From contig NC_035433.2 in NCBI RefSeq assembly GCF_002127325.2, positions 85,832,549-85,896,548 of the forward strand: a stretch of DNA of 64,000 nt. The letters run 5' to 3'. Below, piece after piece: positions 42,671 to 56,142 of this stretch; the stretch's first letter is position 1; each line of letters starts with the position of its first letter. The translations under genes and the position numbers were made by a program. The notes under the pieces were generated by a model. That model saw only the letters and a list, made by a program, of their open reading frames with translations, was not told the DNA's origin and searched no databases. This DNA comes from Helianthus annuus (lineage: Eukaryota; Streptophyta; Magnoliopsida; Asterales; Asteraceae).

Positions 42671-45600
42671 TGTCACACCCCGATATTTCCACGTATTACC
42701 GGTGGGCCCGGTGAGGAGTATCGTGATGTAGTTGATATCGTCATAGTCAAATGTATACAGTTTAATGCACAGCGGAAGACTTGGATGAAAATAGTATTAC
42801 AAAACCGAGATTTAAAGTATAACTAAATATTATACAAACGGTTGTATATGGATCCACAGACGGATCTTAAAACAGAAACATAAGTATTGTTCAATAGACT
42901 TTAGACGTTCAGAACTTGCAAGATTCTTTACTAACGCCCCGAGCTCCTAGCCAATTACGTACAATACTTGTCACTTAGTCTTTTTGGAAAATATGCCAGT
43001 TTACACTGGTAAATACAATTAACCGACTCTTTTGAAATCATTTATGAAAATTGATTTGAATGCACAAGGCACAAACATTTTATAACTTAGGACAATTATG
43101 TTAATAACAATCTTGTATCAGATTTACATGTTTGTCCAACATTTAGGGCCGGTATAAAAGCCGAACAAGATTAATCGACACACCATAAATATAAACTCAC
43201 AAGAAGTTTTCCCACGAGTGAGTATATCTTTTACATACGCAACAGACAGGTGTATGCCTACACCTCGTGCTTAAGTCGTGGCCATTCATGCTTTTTAAAT
43301 GAGCCAAGGATATCCGGGATACGGTCGTTAACCCCCAATGTTATTTGTTATCAAGCAACACTGATTGAAACAGGATTATACAATTTAATCATATTCGATT
43401 AAAAGGTTTCTACACCCGACCAAGCGGTAATAATTTACCGTATCCCAAGCCCGTATAAAGAAAAATAAGTTAAAAGTATTTACCTGAGCTAAAATGTAAT
43501 TTATAGTCAGCCGTATAATCTAATCAGCAAGTGCAAGTACTTCTACCGGGGCTCTCAATCTGGAACGAAGGTTTTATTAACCTATTAGATTCCTAACGGG
43601 TCTTATTTAAGTTATAAACTTAGACCGGTTAGTTTAAAGAAAAGTTTACGGCACGACACGCTAGATTAAGCGGTGACCGGATTGGAATGTAATTTAGATC
43701 CGGCAAGTTTGAAGACTTGTATAAAATGGGTAAACTAAATACATTTAGGATTTTGAAATAAAAGTGATAAGGTTTGACCCGTTTTGGCTAATTTATGCAA
43801 ACTGGTTACATAAACCATACCGAATGCGTATATGCATAACGGGTAACCAGATGAGTCATATACAAGTTCCAATAGTCATCATGCTTAAAATATGTTGTGA
43901 TATCAGTAGGATATCTTCCGTTATGCCCAATACGAATTTAAAACCAATTTAAGCCCTGAAAGGATATTTTGGTCATTTTAAAGTTTATAAAAGAGGTTTA
44001 ATAGCAAACTGGGATTCTGGTCTAAAATGTTCAGTAAAAGTATTTATTTTATGTTGTTATATCAGCAAGATATCGTACATATGTGTGTTTAATCATTTAT
44101 GGCCAAACTATGCACCGTAGGGGCATTTTGATCATTTCACATAAGCTTTAAGGTCAAATTTGGAAATCTGAGTTCAAGACTTATACTTACTGTTAAAGTA
44201 TAAAAATTTATTTCTAAAAATCAATAAGTAACAAGTCTTAGGTGTTAAATATGGTTTTAAACCATACTATGCGGCTAATTAGCGTAAAAGTCGGTAATTG
44301 ACGGTATTCAAGGTGTTTATCAATTTCTGAAGTTTTGATCAGTCTCTAATGCTTAAAATATTTTATTTAACATATGATGTTAGTAGAAAAAGGTTTGATA
44401 TGCAAATCATATGTTAAACTCATTTTATTTAACAAAAGGGCATTATCGTCAATTACCGAATTTATGCTAGAACTCTATGCTATGGTCAATATAAAAGTTG
44501 ACAAAAATTTCCAAAAATCCTTAAATATTATATTATAACAGTGGGTAGCAATTTTAGTGTCAAAAATTGGGTTTAAATATGATTTATGCCAAAAATGCCA
44601 TTTAATTAACAAAAAACTTTTATTTTACGATATTGTGCTTAACTCTTATTTCAGACCAGAAACGGATGTCAAATTTTTAGGACATACTTATATATCAGTA
44701 ATAAAGGTTTTTGTCCTCTCACATTCTCAAAGATCTCGTTTAAATGATAAAAGGGCATAATGGTCAATTTTAAGCAAATAACGGAACATGCATGTAATCT
44801 ATGATTTCTTAGGAACCAGGTAGTATAACTTCAGAGAGTTATACTAACATATAATATGGTCCCAAAGGAACCCTAAGGCATAACTAAACTAAGCTAAATC
44901 GGGTCAGAACTGAAAGTCAAAGCAAAAGTCTACTTTTGCGACTTTCGGTTGCGAACCGAGCCTAATACTCAAAATTGTCGGGTTGAACATGGCTAAACAT
45001 GTTCTTATATTATTTACCAAGTTAATTAAGTGTTAAAACGTATTTTATAGCTCCTACATTATCAGTTATGATTTATTTTGCAAAAACTGACTCGTTTGAC
45101 TTTTCTGTTAAGTAGTTTGACCCGACAATTGACTAAGATAACGTGATAATTAGAAGGTGCCCTTTTAAGGGTTTATCACCTACTTAATTACCAACACATA
45201 GCCACTTTCAATTCGAATAATTGCTAGACCGTTAGTGATTAATCACAAAGTCAAAGCAGAATTACGCTAACTTTGACTTTCGGTCATTAAACTAATAAAA
45301 CCTTAACTACAGAAGCTAAGAACGCTTACAAGAGTCCTTAGCACGAAAATTTAGACTTGAGAAAGCTTCCTAGATAACCAGGATGCTTAGAGAAGCTCCA
45401 AATCTTGAGAAACTTTGAGAGTATGAAAGTTTTTTTTTTTTGAAGTGCAAGTTCAAGAGCTCCAATTCTGCCCCTTTATAAAGGTTTTTGGCTGGTTCTA
45501 AGATCAAAGCAGGTGTCCCCAGGTTTAATCTGATGCCTACATGTGTCTAAGTGGTTTTTAAAACCATCAAACAGCCCTAGGTTTCGAGTTATGTGAGTGA

Positions 45601-46330
45601 GAAAGTGGTTTGGAGAAGAAAGCATGTTGAAACCTGCATCTGTGCATGCTGGCTGTCCATTTTAAGTCGTCGCGTCATGCGACGGCAGAGGGGATCAGGT
45701 GTGGCACAGCGCCATCACTAGGGTAGCCAGTCACACAAGTTTCAAACCTGGCAGATTTAGTCCCTGGACCTTTAAAGCCTCTCATAACTTCAATTTTAAG
45801 CACTTTTAACCCATAAATTTTATATTTTTATGATCCTTAGAATATAACCAAACATCGTTGGGTCCGGTTTCATTAAACGATAACCGAAAACACTAATTTT
45901 GCCTCATTGACGCTCTTAACCCTTTAATTTCTAAATTTAACGTATTTATCTCAAACGACATCGAAACCTTGTGAAATTTTCGTCACAAGTTCTTGGGAGT
46001 ATAATTAATCGTTACAAAGTCTCGGGTTTGTAAAAAGGTCACTCAGAGGTATTGATTTAACATGTTTTTCACATTTAACCCTCGCGTCTTGTAAACTTTC
46101 ACTTTCTTTCGCAAACGGCTTCAAACGTTTCACAATTCATTCGTTTGAGAGTATAAGCATCGTGTAGGTTTGTTGAAAGGCAAAATTTTCAAATGTTGAC
46201 ACTTTGGATCCTTCTACACACATACTTTCTTCGTTTGTCAACTTTAGTCCCTCAAAATCAATTCATTACATGTTTAAAGTCCATGACACGTGTCGTTCCT
46301 ATATTGGACATGATTTTGCGAGGTGTTACA
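42671..46330 (-). repeat. Gyp-C 3' LTR (3.66 kb)
   Basis: Runs from TGTCACACCCC to GAGGTGTTACA. It is AT-rich with no supported gene; short frames such as 44557-44760 are chance. A TATA-like palindrome CCTTTATAAAGG lies at 45473-45484. A CGTCGCGTCATGCGACG hairpin lies near 45667, followed by a TGGCACAGCGCCA hairpin. The polypurine tract (46331-46344, TCCTCACCCCCTC on the + strand) adjoins its right edge. Confidence 0.85.
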
Positions 46331-46366
46331 TCCTCACCCCCTCAAAAGAAATCTCGACCTCGAGAT

Positions 46367-47538
46367 TTACTGAAATAAATGAGGGTATTTCTGTTTCATC
46401 GTGGATTCAACCTCCCACGTCTATTCTGGGCCTCTACGGGTATCCCATTTTACTTTCACAATCGACACATGCTTTCTTCGAAGCTTCTTGACCTATCGAT
46501 CCTCAATCGACAAAGGTTTTTCAACAAACTTCAAGCTCTCATCTATCTGCACGTCCTTATGCGACATTGCTAGCGACTCATCGGCTAGACATTTCTTTAA
46601 GTTGCAGATGTGGAACACATTATGTATCCCACTAAGCTCTTCTGGTAGATCTAGCTTGTAAGCTACAGTTCCGACACATTCGATGATCTCGAATGGTCCT
46701 ATGTATCTTGGGCTCAGCTTTCCCTTTTTGACAAAACGCATCACCCCTTTCCAGGGAGACACCTTGAGTAATACTTTATCACCTACCTCGAATTTCAGAG
46801 GTTTACGCCTTTTATCCGCGTAGCTTTTCTGCCTATCCCTGGCAGCTTTGAGACGATCACGGATTTGGACAATCTTATCCGTCGTCTCGAGGACTATATC
46901 AGGTCCTGACAGTTGGGTTTCTCCAACTTCCGCCCAACAAACCGGCGTTCTGCACTTCCTTCGGTACAAGGCCTCAAAAGGCGCGGCTTGGATACTCGAA
47001 TGATAACTATTATTGTATGAAAAATTAATCAAAGGAAGATGGTCATCCCAACTTCCACCCAAGTAAATAACACAAGCACGCAGCATGTCTTCCAAGGTTT
47101 GAATCGTACGCTCACTTTGCCCATCCGTCTGAGGATGGTAAGCAATTCTGAAATTCAAACGAGTGCCTAAGGATTGATGAAAGCTTATCCAAAAATGAGA
47201 TGTGTATCTTGTATCCCTATCAGAGATAATAGATACATGCACTCCATGGAGAGATACAATCTCATCCACATATAGCTGGGCTAGTTTCTCGGAGCTATGT
47301 CTTTCTTTAATAGGTAAGAAGTGAGCTGACTTGGTCAGCCTGTCGAAATAGTATCATTCCCGTGCTTTGTCCTTGGTAACTTAGTGATAAAATCCATAGT
47401 TACCATTTCCCACTTCCAGGTGGGAAGTTCAGGTTGTTGCAACAAACCTGACGGCTTTTGATGTTCGGCTTTAACTTGTGCACACGTCAGACATTTAGCC
47501 ACAAAGTGGCTATAGATTTCTTCAAACCTATCCACCAA
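46367..47538 (-). pseudogene. pol: Gyp-C integrase, broken
   Basis: N-terminal [16 protein letters not shown] and [16 protein letters not shown] (47400 region), then frameshift and loss near 47340. The core continues with [12 protein letters not shown] (about 47210) and [11 protein letters not shown]. The tail has [17 protein letters not shown], then CAG-to-TAG after SIEDR (about 46490) and a Tyr-to-stop near 46430 within the chromodomain-like end, which finishes HLFQ at 46370. Confidence 0.9.
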
Positions 47539-47555
47539 TAGTTTGCTTTCAGATC

Positions 47556-49134
47556 CTAGTACATCTTGTCACTGCCTAGATGGACTAAATATTTTGAACT
47601 ATGAGCTTCCTGAAGGATCACGTCTCTAAGTCCTCCATGGATAGGAACCCAGATTCGACCATTTAATCTAAGGATTCCATCCTTGCCATATGACAATTGA
47701 TCAGAAGTGACTCCTAACTTCTCATTCGGAAAGTTAGTTTCCAAAACAGTTTCCTTCTGAGCAGCTAACAACCTCTCATTCAAGTTGTTCTGTAGTTCGA
47801 TGTTCTTGGCGTTGATTCTTATTGGTTTAATCCCTTCTTTCCTGCTCAAGGCATCAGCAACAACATTTGCCTTGCCTGGATGGTAGCGAATTTCGCAATC
47901 ATAATCATTTAAAGTCTCTATCCATCGACGCTGCCTCGTGTTAAGATCTTTTTTATTGAACAAGTTTTGAAGGCTTTTATGATCAGAATAAATCACACAC
48001 TTGGTTCCATATAGATAATGCCTCCAAAGCTTTAGTGCAAATGCAACGACACCCAATTCCAAATCATGGGTGGTGTAGTTTTTTTCATGCACCATTAATT
48101 GACGTGAGGCATAGGAAATGACCTTGCCTCTCTGCATGAGCACACAACCTATACCGGTGTGCGATGCGTCGCAGTACACAACAAACTCTTCAATACCTTC
48201 TGGCAATGTCAACACAGGAGCATTGCTTAATTTCTGCTTGAGGATTTCAAAAGATTCTTGTTGCTTGGGACCCCAGTCAAACTTTATATTCTTGCGCGTT
48301 AACGAAGTTAGAGGTGCAGCGATCCTAGAAAAGTTTTCAATGAAACGTCTGTAGTACCCTGCTAGACCCAAGAAGCTGCGAATCTCTGTGGGTGTTTTTG
48401 GTGCTTGCCAATTCATAATCGCTTCAATCTTAGCGGGATCCACCTGGATACCACGCTCACTCACTACGTGCCCAAGAAATTGAACTTCTCGGAGCTAGAA
48501 CTCACATTTAGAGAACTTAGCATAAAGCTTTTCTTGTTGCAGAAGTTCAAGAATACATCTGAGATGTTTTTCATGATCGGCCTGATTCTTTGAATATATA
48601 AGTATGTCATCAATAAAAACAATGACAAACTTGTCCAAATATGGCTTGCAAATGCGATTCATGAGATCCATGAATGTTGCAGGTGCATCAGTGAGCCCGA
48701 AAGGCATCACCAAGAACTTGTAGTGGCCATATCGAGTTCTGAATGCAGTCTTATGCACATCTTCAGTTCTGACCTTCAGCTGATGGTAACCTAACCTCAA
48801 GTCGATCTTTGAAAAGTAACTTGCCCCTTGAAGCTGATCAAATAGATCATCGATCCTGGGTAACGGATACCTGTTCTTGATTGTAACCATGTTTAGTTCG
48901 CGATAATCAATGCCTAGAATCGGCGCTCCCCAAGGGGATGAGCTAGGTCGAATAAAACCCTTTTCCAACAAATCATCCAACTGTGTTCTCAATTCTTTCA
49001 TCTCAGTTGGTGCCAATCGATAAGGTGCTCTTGCAACTGGTGCTGCTCCAGGAATGATATCGATCCTGAATTCCACTTGCCTGTCTGGAGGTAAACCAGG
49101 TAATTCTTCAGGAAAAACGTCTGGATATTCAGAA
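47556..49134 (-). pseudogene. pol: Gyp-C reverse transcriptase and RNase H, broken
   Basis: Starts within the protease-RT linker ([16 protein letters not shown] at the junction with Gyp-D). RT shows [11 protein letters not shown] joined directly to GIDYREL, an in-frame loss of about a dozen residues including the conserved Val-Lys-Lys-Lys-Asp run. FIDDILIYS is intact. A stop (Trp to TAG) follows KFSKCEF near 48495. RNase H includes [29 protein letters not shown] and VVADALSRK. The start of the integrase zinc region is at the left end. Confidence 0.92.
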
Positions 49135-51631
49135 TGTCACACCCCCAAAATACCACCCATGGGAAACCCTACTAGGCGTGTGACAAACCAATAACGAGCC
49201 ACTAATCATATTAAACCAAGCACAAGTTGTTAAATAAAATCATCAATTATTACTGAAAAGTACCGTCAATAAGTTTAAATGAAAACCAACATGTTCAGTG
49301 GAAGCAAATAAAAGAAAACAAGGTTTAACTATTTCAAATTAAATGTAAGTAATCAATAAACCCATCATTCGTATCCAATTAGCACGACCCATGACCACTC
49401 CAGCTACTTCAGAAAGCAAGTTCCAAATCCATATAACCTAACAACCTGCGAGCATGCAACAAGTGTATCAGACAACGCTAGTGAGTTCATAGTTTTACGA
49501 AAACGTTGGTTACCAAATGTTTAGTTAATCCATTGAATTTAAATCCGAGAGTAATGTTGACAATACCCCGAATACAAGACGGCTTTTGATTATTTTGCCC
49601 TTTCTCCAATTCTCCTATCAAAGCATTGGTCATGACTAGGTCATTAGTTCAACACCCGTCCTCCCAGGTACAGGGTAGGGTTGCCAAACCTAAGTAGCAC
49701 TACTAACTAATACCATGTTACCTCCCAGGTAACCAAACAACACGGAGGGACTTTAATGGTGATAGGATGAGTATATTATCCAACATTCCCGTTTTCACCC
49801 AAAAGACTTATCCCTCCCCGGGATACCCACTGACTGTCCCAACCACCAGGACACATGCTGAATAGATGAACTCACCTTTGGTTTGCTCGGTAAGATTAAT
49901 TACTTGCTTAACAGTCGGTCAAACACGTCCTATCATTGTTTACCAACAACCATCAGTTTATATTCACATTGCACCACTCATGTTGTCACACATCACACAA
50001 CTAGCAAACAAGTACATCATATATCATCACTCCTATCTCAGCAAGTGTACGAGCCATAAACATACTTACGTTACAAGTTCGTATTTACCAATGGCACAAT
50101 CAAATAGTTCGATTTATATTCGGGTAACATGCAAGTTCACCCAATACACAATAAGCAATTTAAGACACAAATAATTTCGTATGACAAGTATATTAAACTA
50201 ACAACCACTTGGCAGCCCATTACGGCCTTCCTGGTTGTGTGCGGCCTAACTGGTTTCCGGCCCAACTAAATATGTGATTAACTACGCGACCCAGTACTCC
50301 CTTCGGCCCAAACCAGGTGTGTGTGTGACCCGTTGTTTTTACCCAGCCCAAACCAATGTAGCGTGGCCCACTGCATCAACAGTTTCAATCGGCCAGCACA
50401 CTATTCACATCATGCAGCCCATTGGTCTCTAGTTCACGCAGCCCATCCCGATTTATATGTAGCAGTTTACCTCAACTATCCAAAGTGGGTGTGTATGTTA
50501 TCAATTCAAATTCACATATATTATAATCACAATTGTCACTCATATTATAATCACATATAACATTTATCCAATTCAATCCTATGTATTTGTTAATATAAGG
50601 TTACTGTTACTACCACTATTAACAAAACTCATCAATTCCATCTCAAAACAACCATCTACCCATGCCATGCAAGGCATACATATGTCCACATGCAGCCGAC
50701 CTCTATCACACACACATGTAAGGCCTATATATTTTCTAAGTTACTGACACCTTATTGGAATTACCACTTTGTTTGATTAGATCAAGTCACAACACATGAG
50801 CCGCCATTTTTTTACTTAAAGTTATCAAACTTTTTCAACCACTTAACTCCAATTCCATTGGACCGATATATATATATACCACTGTTACATCAAAATCTAT
50901 TATGAATCTTATATTCATTACATGCAAACACATCGATGATAGTCAACATCATTATCCAATATTTAGTCATTACCATACAATCAATTATATTGCACAAAGC
51001 ATCCATCGATTATAATCAAGTTCACACACAAAATCAAAAGATCATCACGTATATGTCATGACATGCTCATCATCAAAAGGTTACCACAAATCAAGTCACT
51101 CATCCATACCATCTAATCATTCACTATTACACAAGTAAAAGAAATCAATAGATGAGAATCACTAACCAGAACTTGATTGATTAGAATGTTATCTCGAACA
51201 GGGAGGGGTTGGGCTCTACCACTACCGTGTATGAATTAGAGGAGTCTAGGGTTTGGGATATGATTGTGTTAATCACTATACATAAATTATGTGTGTATAT
51301 ATCATCTACAACCCCCCCCTAACAAAACAGTTGATCCACTTGGGCTTTACCCGGCCCAAGTATGACTTATGACATTGATTGGACTTGTGTGGCTTTGGGC
51401 CTAAGATAACTTGTATGCGTGGGCCGAAGAAGGTTATAACTAGGAAGAGTGTGGCCCAAACGTATGTGTGGCCCAATCACACAATCATTCTAACTCGTTT
51501 ACATTAGATTTAACAAGTACAAGTAACAAGCAACGCAACGTGTGATAAAACGTAGCGTGAAAGGAATAAAAACACAAGATTAAAAGTTACGAGGTTAGGC
51601 GACACTAACCTTGAAAGTTCGGGTTGTCACA
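49135..51631 (-). repeat. Gyp-D 3' LTR (2.5 kb)
   Basis: TGTCACACCCCC to GGGTTGTCACA. A cluster of GGCCCAA or AGCCCA words occupies 50212-50450 and again 51345-51475. A TATA-like GATATATACAC on the - strand lies near 51296, about 335 bp from the LTR start. No gene is supported. Confidence 0.9.
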
Positions 51632-53665
51632 TCATCCCCAACTTGAAAGAAATTTCGTCCCGAAATTTGACAAGTAAACACAGAGGAGTGAAGTGATAAA
51701 TCAAGATTGGTGCGGATTTTCCTCAGGTGCCACATCATCCCCAACTTGAAAGGGAATTTCGTCCTCGAAATTCACCAGTTGCATCGGAATTGATTCAGCA
51801 GATTCGTACGTTTGCGGATATTTAGTCTCGAGTGCAGTTCCAACGAGCTCTCATAATTGGAATTTGACAGTGCTCGCAAACCTTAACCTCCTGAGGCATG
51901 ATTTCAAGAGGCACCTTGACAACCGCAACTTGACGTTAGACTCAGACTCTAAGAAGGTATCACAAGCGTTTCGTCGGATAAACACTGCTTTAGACTCGCG
52001 ACATAATGACATCATGAACGTTACCCAATTCGTCGGGTAACTCGAGTTTTAGGGGACGTGACTGATTCTTTCCAGAATTCCGAATAACCCAACGTAACGT
52101 AAATTAAGCTTGTCACGCTTCCCAAGCGTACCACACCCTCCCAGGGTGAGACTTTCAACACAATACGATCGCTTCCAGCGTTTCCCAAGTTTATGAGCTT
52201 TGCTGACGGTCATGTGTTGCCGCCAATCGACTCCTGATCCATACAACCTTCCCAAGAATTTCGAGTACCAGTCCTGAACCAGTAATTAAGTTGTCAACCA
52301 TCTCAGTCTAACAAGAAGGTTGGCATTATTGCTTACATAATGCCTCAACAGAGCTGTCTGGTTACCAAGATGATAACTGCCGCAGTAGTACCCAACCATA
52401 GGTAAGAGTCCTTCAAATTTGCACCAAAGCCAATCACACACATGCTCGCAGCATGCCTTCGAGTGACAAGAGAGTTCTTTTACTCTGACCGTTTGTCCAA
52501 TGATAGTAAGCAATGCTCTGGTCCTGACATGAGCCAAGGGTGTTGCGTATTGTCTTACATAGATCATGCATAGATCAAATTCAGAGATAACAAGAGTTGG
52601 CACCTCGTGCCTAAAAGCCGCCCCTCTCAGAGGAACATTCACAACTGTGAAGACTCGTCAGTTTTCTTGATTGAAAGAATGTGTACTAGTAACTTGAGTC
52701 CATCAATGATCACCCAGGTGATAATGTTTCCTTTTCGAGTATTAAGCAGACTAGTGACAAAATCCATGGCAGTCTGTTCTCATTTCCATACATGCGTTTC
52801 TGGTTGCTAATATCCCACCCTGACTTTCCTACAAGTCAACCATCGTTCTCATGCGTTGCTATGTGGGCCTTCAGGCCCGGTCATCCGTACATGGTCTTCA
52901 GGTTTTTAATACGTCCTATCAAAACTCAGATGAATAGGATATCGAGGCCCGTGTGCTTCGCCTGCACCAGTTCCCTAAGGTTGCTGTATAGTGAGGTCCA
53001 TATTCGTTCCATGAAGTAGCAAATATCGTCCGACCTGCCAAAGGTTGCTTCCCCGTGCCCCGCATGGGTTAATCTTGAGAACTCTCTTCCTTCAGTTCTT
53101 CAGTTTGGGCAAGGCGGGTCTGATCAGGTATGTTAGAGCCAATAGCAAGCTGCAAAGCTCGTGCATGTCCAGGTTTCATGGTCGTAATCATTCAAGAGTT
53201 CCATCTAACGAGGTCATTGCATGCTTTAGGTCCTTTAGAAACAACGATACACGGGAGGCCCCTGTGATCGGTCTAAGTAATGTATTTGGTACCGTCCAAG
53301 TAATGCCTCCAGCTCAAATCCGAGATCGTGGCTTCCACCCCAGGGTTTGAGTCGCGCAATTCTTCCTGTCAATCCACCACGTAAGCCATAGCCCTTTCAT
53401 GTTGCATCGGCGTGCAATTGAGACCCTGATTCGAACCATCATGGTATACCGCCAAATCATTAGCACCCTCGGATAGAAGTGGTGCTCAGTGCATTGCAGG
53501 GTTGGGTTTCAAAAGCCGAAAAGACGTTCTCCTGTTTTATTTCCCATGAATTCACAGCTCCCTGCTGTGCTAAAGAGGTTGAAGTTGCGCAATCTTCGAA
53601 AATCTCATGATGAATCTGTGATAGTATCCAGCGAACCCAAGGGATTGTTGTACCCTAGAAGGAAT
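51632..53665 (-). pseudogene. Gyp-D RNase H and integrase, heavily eroded
   Basis: Only short recognisable islands in shifting frames on the - strand: FAGYYHRFIM (about 53600), SWRHYLDGTKYIT (about 53300), a DDE-core echo around 52286-52642, and GKRDKLNLRYVG near 52090. The tract TCATCCCCAACTTGAAAG occurs twice (51632 and 51733), a duplicated polypurine tract. RT is missing between QVEFQIDL (53690) and FAGYY. Confidence 0.7.
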
Positions 53666-54125
53666 CTAAAATTGCATTAGGTCAATCTGAAATTCCACCT
53701 GACGATGTGGAGGTAACCCATGTAACTCTTCAGAAAACACATCAGAAAATTCACGAACAACTGGAAGATCCTCGCTCTTCCTTTCTTCAGGTTGCGAATT
53801 GGTGACGAGAGCTAGTATAGTAGGGTAGCCCTTCCGTAGACACTTCTGGGCTTTCCTGGTTGAGATGATGCCAACCATGGCACTACTACGACGTTCTTGA
53901 ACTGATAAGAATTCCCCACTAGGGAGAGGGATACGCATGATTTTCTCTTTACAGAGAATTTCCGCGTGATGCATAGATAACCAAAGCCATGTCAACGACC
54001 ACGCCAAAACTTACAAGGGTATCAGGAAGTAGGTCAATGTCGAACACTTGACCCATGAGATTAAGTTTACAACCAAAAGAACATGAGGAGCTTCTGATGT
54101 ACTAACAACTAATTCTACTACATGC
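53666..54125 (-). pseudogene. Gyp-D protease C-terminal part and linker
   Basis: LSMHHAEILCKEKI, IPLPSGEFLSVQ, RKGYPTILALVT and DLPVVREFSDVF, the usual linker leading to RT. The expected Gly-Met-Asp-Trp motif upstream is damaged, and the frame differs from the gag-protease piece at 54126-54602. Confidence 0.8.
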
Positions 54126-55587
54126 TTATTTTACAAGAGGGGTGGGAGTCAGTCCTAATTGGCGACTGAACCCCAGAGACACATAACTCAAATCGGCACC
54201 AAAGTCGAATAAAACAGAAGCAAAAAGATCATTCAAAGAAGACGTACCGGTCTCAGCATTGCCATCATTGCGAGTTTCCCCAGCGCCAATAGTAAATACT
54301 CTTCCACGTGCCCCGTTCCCACCGTTGTTCCCGTTGTTGTTATTCCCTGTGTTGTTGTTGTTGCCAGCATTCTGGTTAAGCTGAGGGCAATCCCGCTTAA
54401 AATGACCCTCATCACCACACTGAAAGCACCCCTTTTGATTTCCCCGATTCTGTTGAGGCTGTTGCCTCACCTGTTGCTGTGGCTGCTGCTGCTGCTGCTT
54501 TGGGAGCCCGACCCTACAATCTTTGGCCATATGACCCACCTTATTGCACCTATGACATACCCGTTGTGCATGGCCCGCGATGGTGGAACATACACTTATC
54601 ACACTTTGGTAGCTTTCAAGCGTAAGAACCCTGATTTGAATTGTTGCTCTGATTCTGGTTCACAGAAGACGACTGGCTGAAACTACGGTGGATGTTGTTG
54701 CCTGCCCTTTTCTGAGATTGGCTGGCACTGGTTGCTTTGTCAGTATCGTTCCATTTTCGCTTGTGATCGCTAGCAGGTGTGGTCGCTGTAGTAGTCGAGG
54801 TAGTAGCAGAAACACGTGGCGGCAAGTTGCCACGTTCGACCTCTTGGTCAGTAATCTTATGTGCCAATCGGACGATACGGGGCAGATTGTCTAGGTTCGC
54901 AGCAGTAACGTACCCCTTAACAGCTGGTGCTAAGCCCTTGAGATACAACTCAATTCGCCGATGTGGGGGTCGAGACATGTTAGGGCACAAAGTTGCTAAA
55001 TCATTTGACCTCCTAGTGAATGCTTCAATCTCAGATCCCTCCATTTTCAGATTGTAGTACTCGTTCTCCAGTTTCAGAACCTCATCACGAGGACAATACT
55101 CCTCTCCCATCAACTCCTTGAAATCATCCCAAGTAGTGGCATTCACCATCTCAATACCCAACATCTGAACCTGGGCATTCCACCATGTCAGGGCACCATC
55201 CTCGAGTGTGCCCGTAGCATACTTCACTCTGTCCCCAGCAGGACAGTTACACATTGCAAATACAGACTCTGCCTTCTCAAACCATCGCAGGAGTCCTACA
55301 GCCCCTTCAGTCCCACTGAAGGTCTGTGGCTTACAATTCATGAACATCTTGTACGTACAAGCAGGTGGAGCAGGTGGATTGTTTTGATTCGCAGGTTGAC
55401 CCAAAACGAAGGAACGTACAACGCACAGGTAAGATTCGAGTATATGACACAAGGATAGAAAGTAATTGGCACGTATCGTACCAGCCTGGTAAGCCGCTAG
55501 GGCTTCAGCTACACGTGTGTTGATCAAGTTGGTTAATTCGGCTTGCGTCATAGCAATGTGGCCACGTGCATGGCCTCGTCCGCTCAT
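54126..55587 (-). pseudogene. gag: Gyp-D gag and protease start, frameshifted
   Basis: ATG at 55587 (MSGRGHARG). A capsid-like region (CTYKMFMNCKPQTFSG, LLRWFEKAESVFA, ALTWWNAQV) runs to a stop at 54616; the frame then shifts. Two knuckles follow, CHRCNKVGHMAKDC and CFQCGDEGHFKRDC, separated by a Gln-rich stretch and followed by Asn/Gly repeats. The protease motif reads LFDFGADLSYV, so the catalytic DSG is DFG. An insert, GTIRANYFLSLCHILE, in the N-terminus may be an unspliced intron-like stretch. Confidence 0.88.
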
Positions 55588-56127
55588 GTTTCTATAAAAG
55601 AAGAGGAAGGATTTAAAATGCAAGTTCGAGTAGGAGTCAAGTATTACTGTGGCCTCTATAGACTACTGAGTCCGAACATAACACCAATTAGCCGAGCGGA
55701 ACCCTTTCCACACTCGTTAAGCCTCACTGGGACTCACATGCACCTCACGTTATTATTATGTGTGCACCCATAATAATAAGGCGATTTGCATGCTTATCTC
55801 AGTGCCTCTTAACTTGCGCTAAAAGGTTCCCCACATTCAAATAGCAAACGAAAGGTTTTACAGGATCAAGAATCACAATAGTCGAAGGGTAGTGTCACAC
55901 TAACAGTTCACATAACAGGGGTTGGTAACATAAGGGCTCATACTGTTGTGCCAAGTGTGCATTCACGTGTAATGTTATACATAAGTGTACACTAGATATA
56001 CTATGCAATAGTAAATGAGAAACGAACCTTGCAGTCTGGAGCTGAGTGTCATGGTGGATTTCGGTACTATTCGGTTATAGTCTGGTTTTATAAAAACGTT
56101 TTAAAACCCAGTTCACTATAACCAGTG
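55588..56127 (-). other. Gyp-D leader
   Basis: Untranslated leader between primer site and gag; no ORF or repeat that I can support. Confidence 0.6.
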
Positions 56128-56139
56128 GCTCTGATACCA
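56128..56139 (-). promoter_or_regulatory. Gyp-D primer binding site (initiator-Met tRNA)
   Basis: GCTCTGATACCA on the + strand, 3 bp from the LTR start at 56143. Confidence 0.92.
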
Positions 56140-56142
56140 AAC

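Larger units (their letters stand above)
42671..49134 (-). mobile_element. Gyp-C: Ty3/gypsy retrotransposon with long LTR, left part
   Basis: A 3.66-kb LTR, polypurine tract and the 3' two-thirds of pol on the - strand. It inserted into the Tat-1 integrase after CAGAC (42666-42670, predicted target duplication). Gyp-D interrupts it between protease and RT at 49134, and its gag, leader and 5' LTR are not in the window. Confidence 0.9.

Noticed and set aside
42671..46330. Possible host gene in the long AT-rich stretch
   Set aside because: It is bounded by TG...CA LTR ends and a polypurine tract, and no frame longer than about 70 codons has protein-like content.
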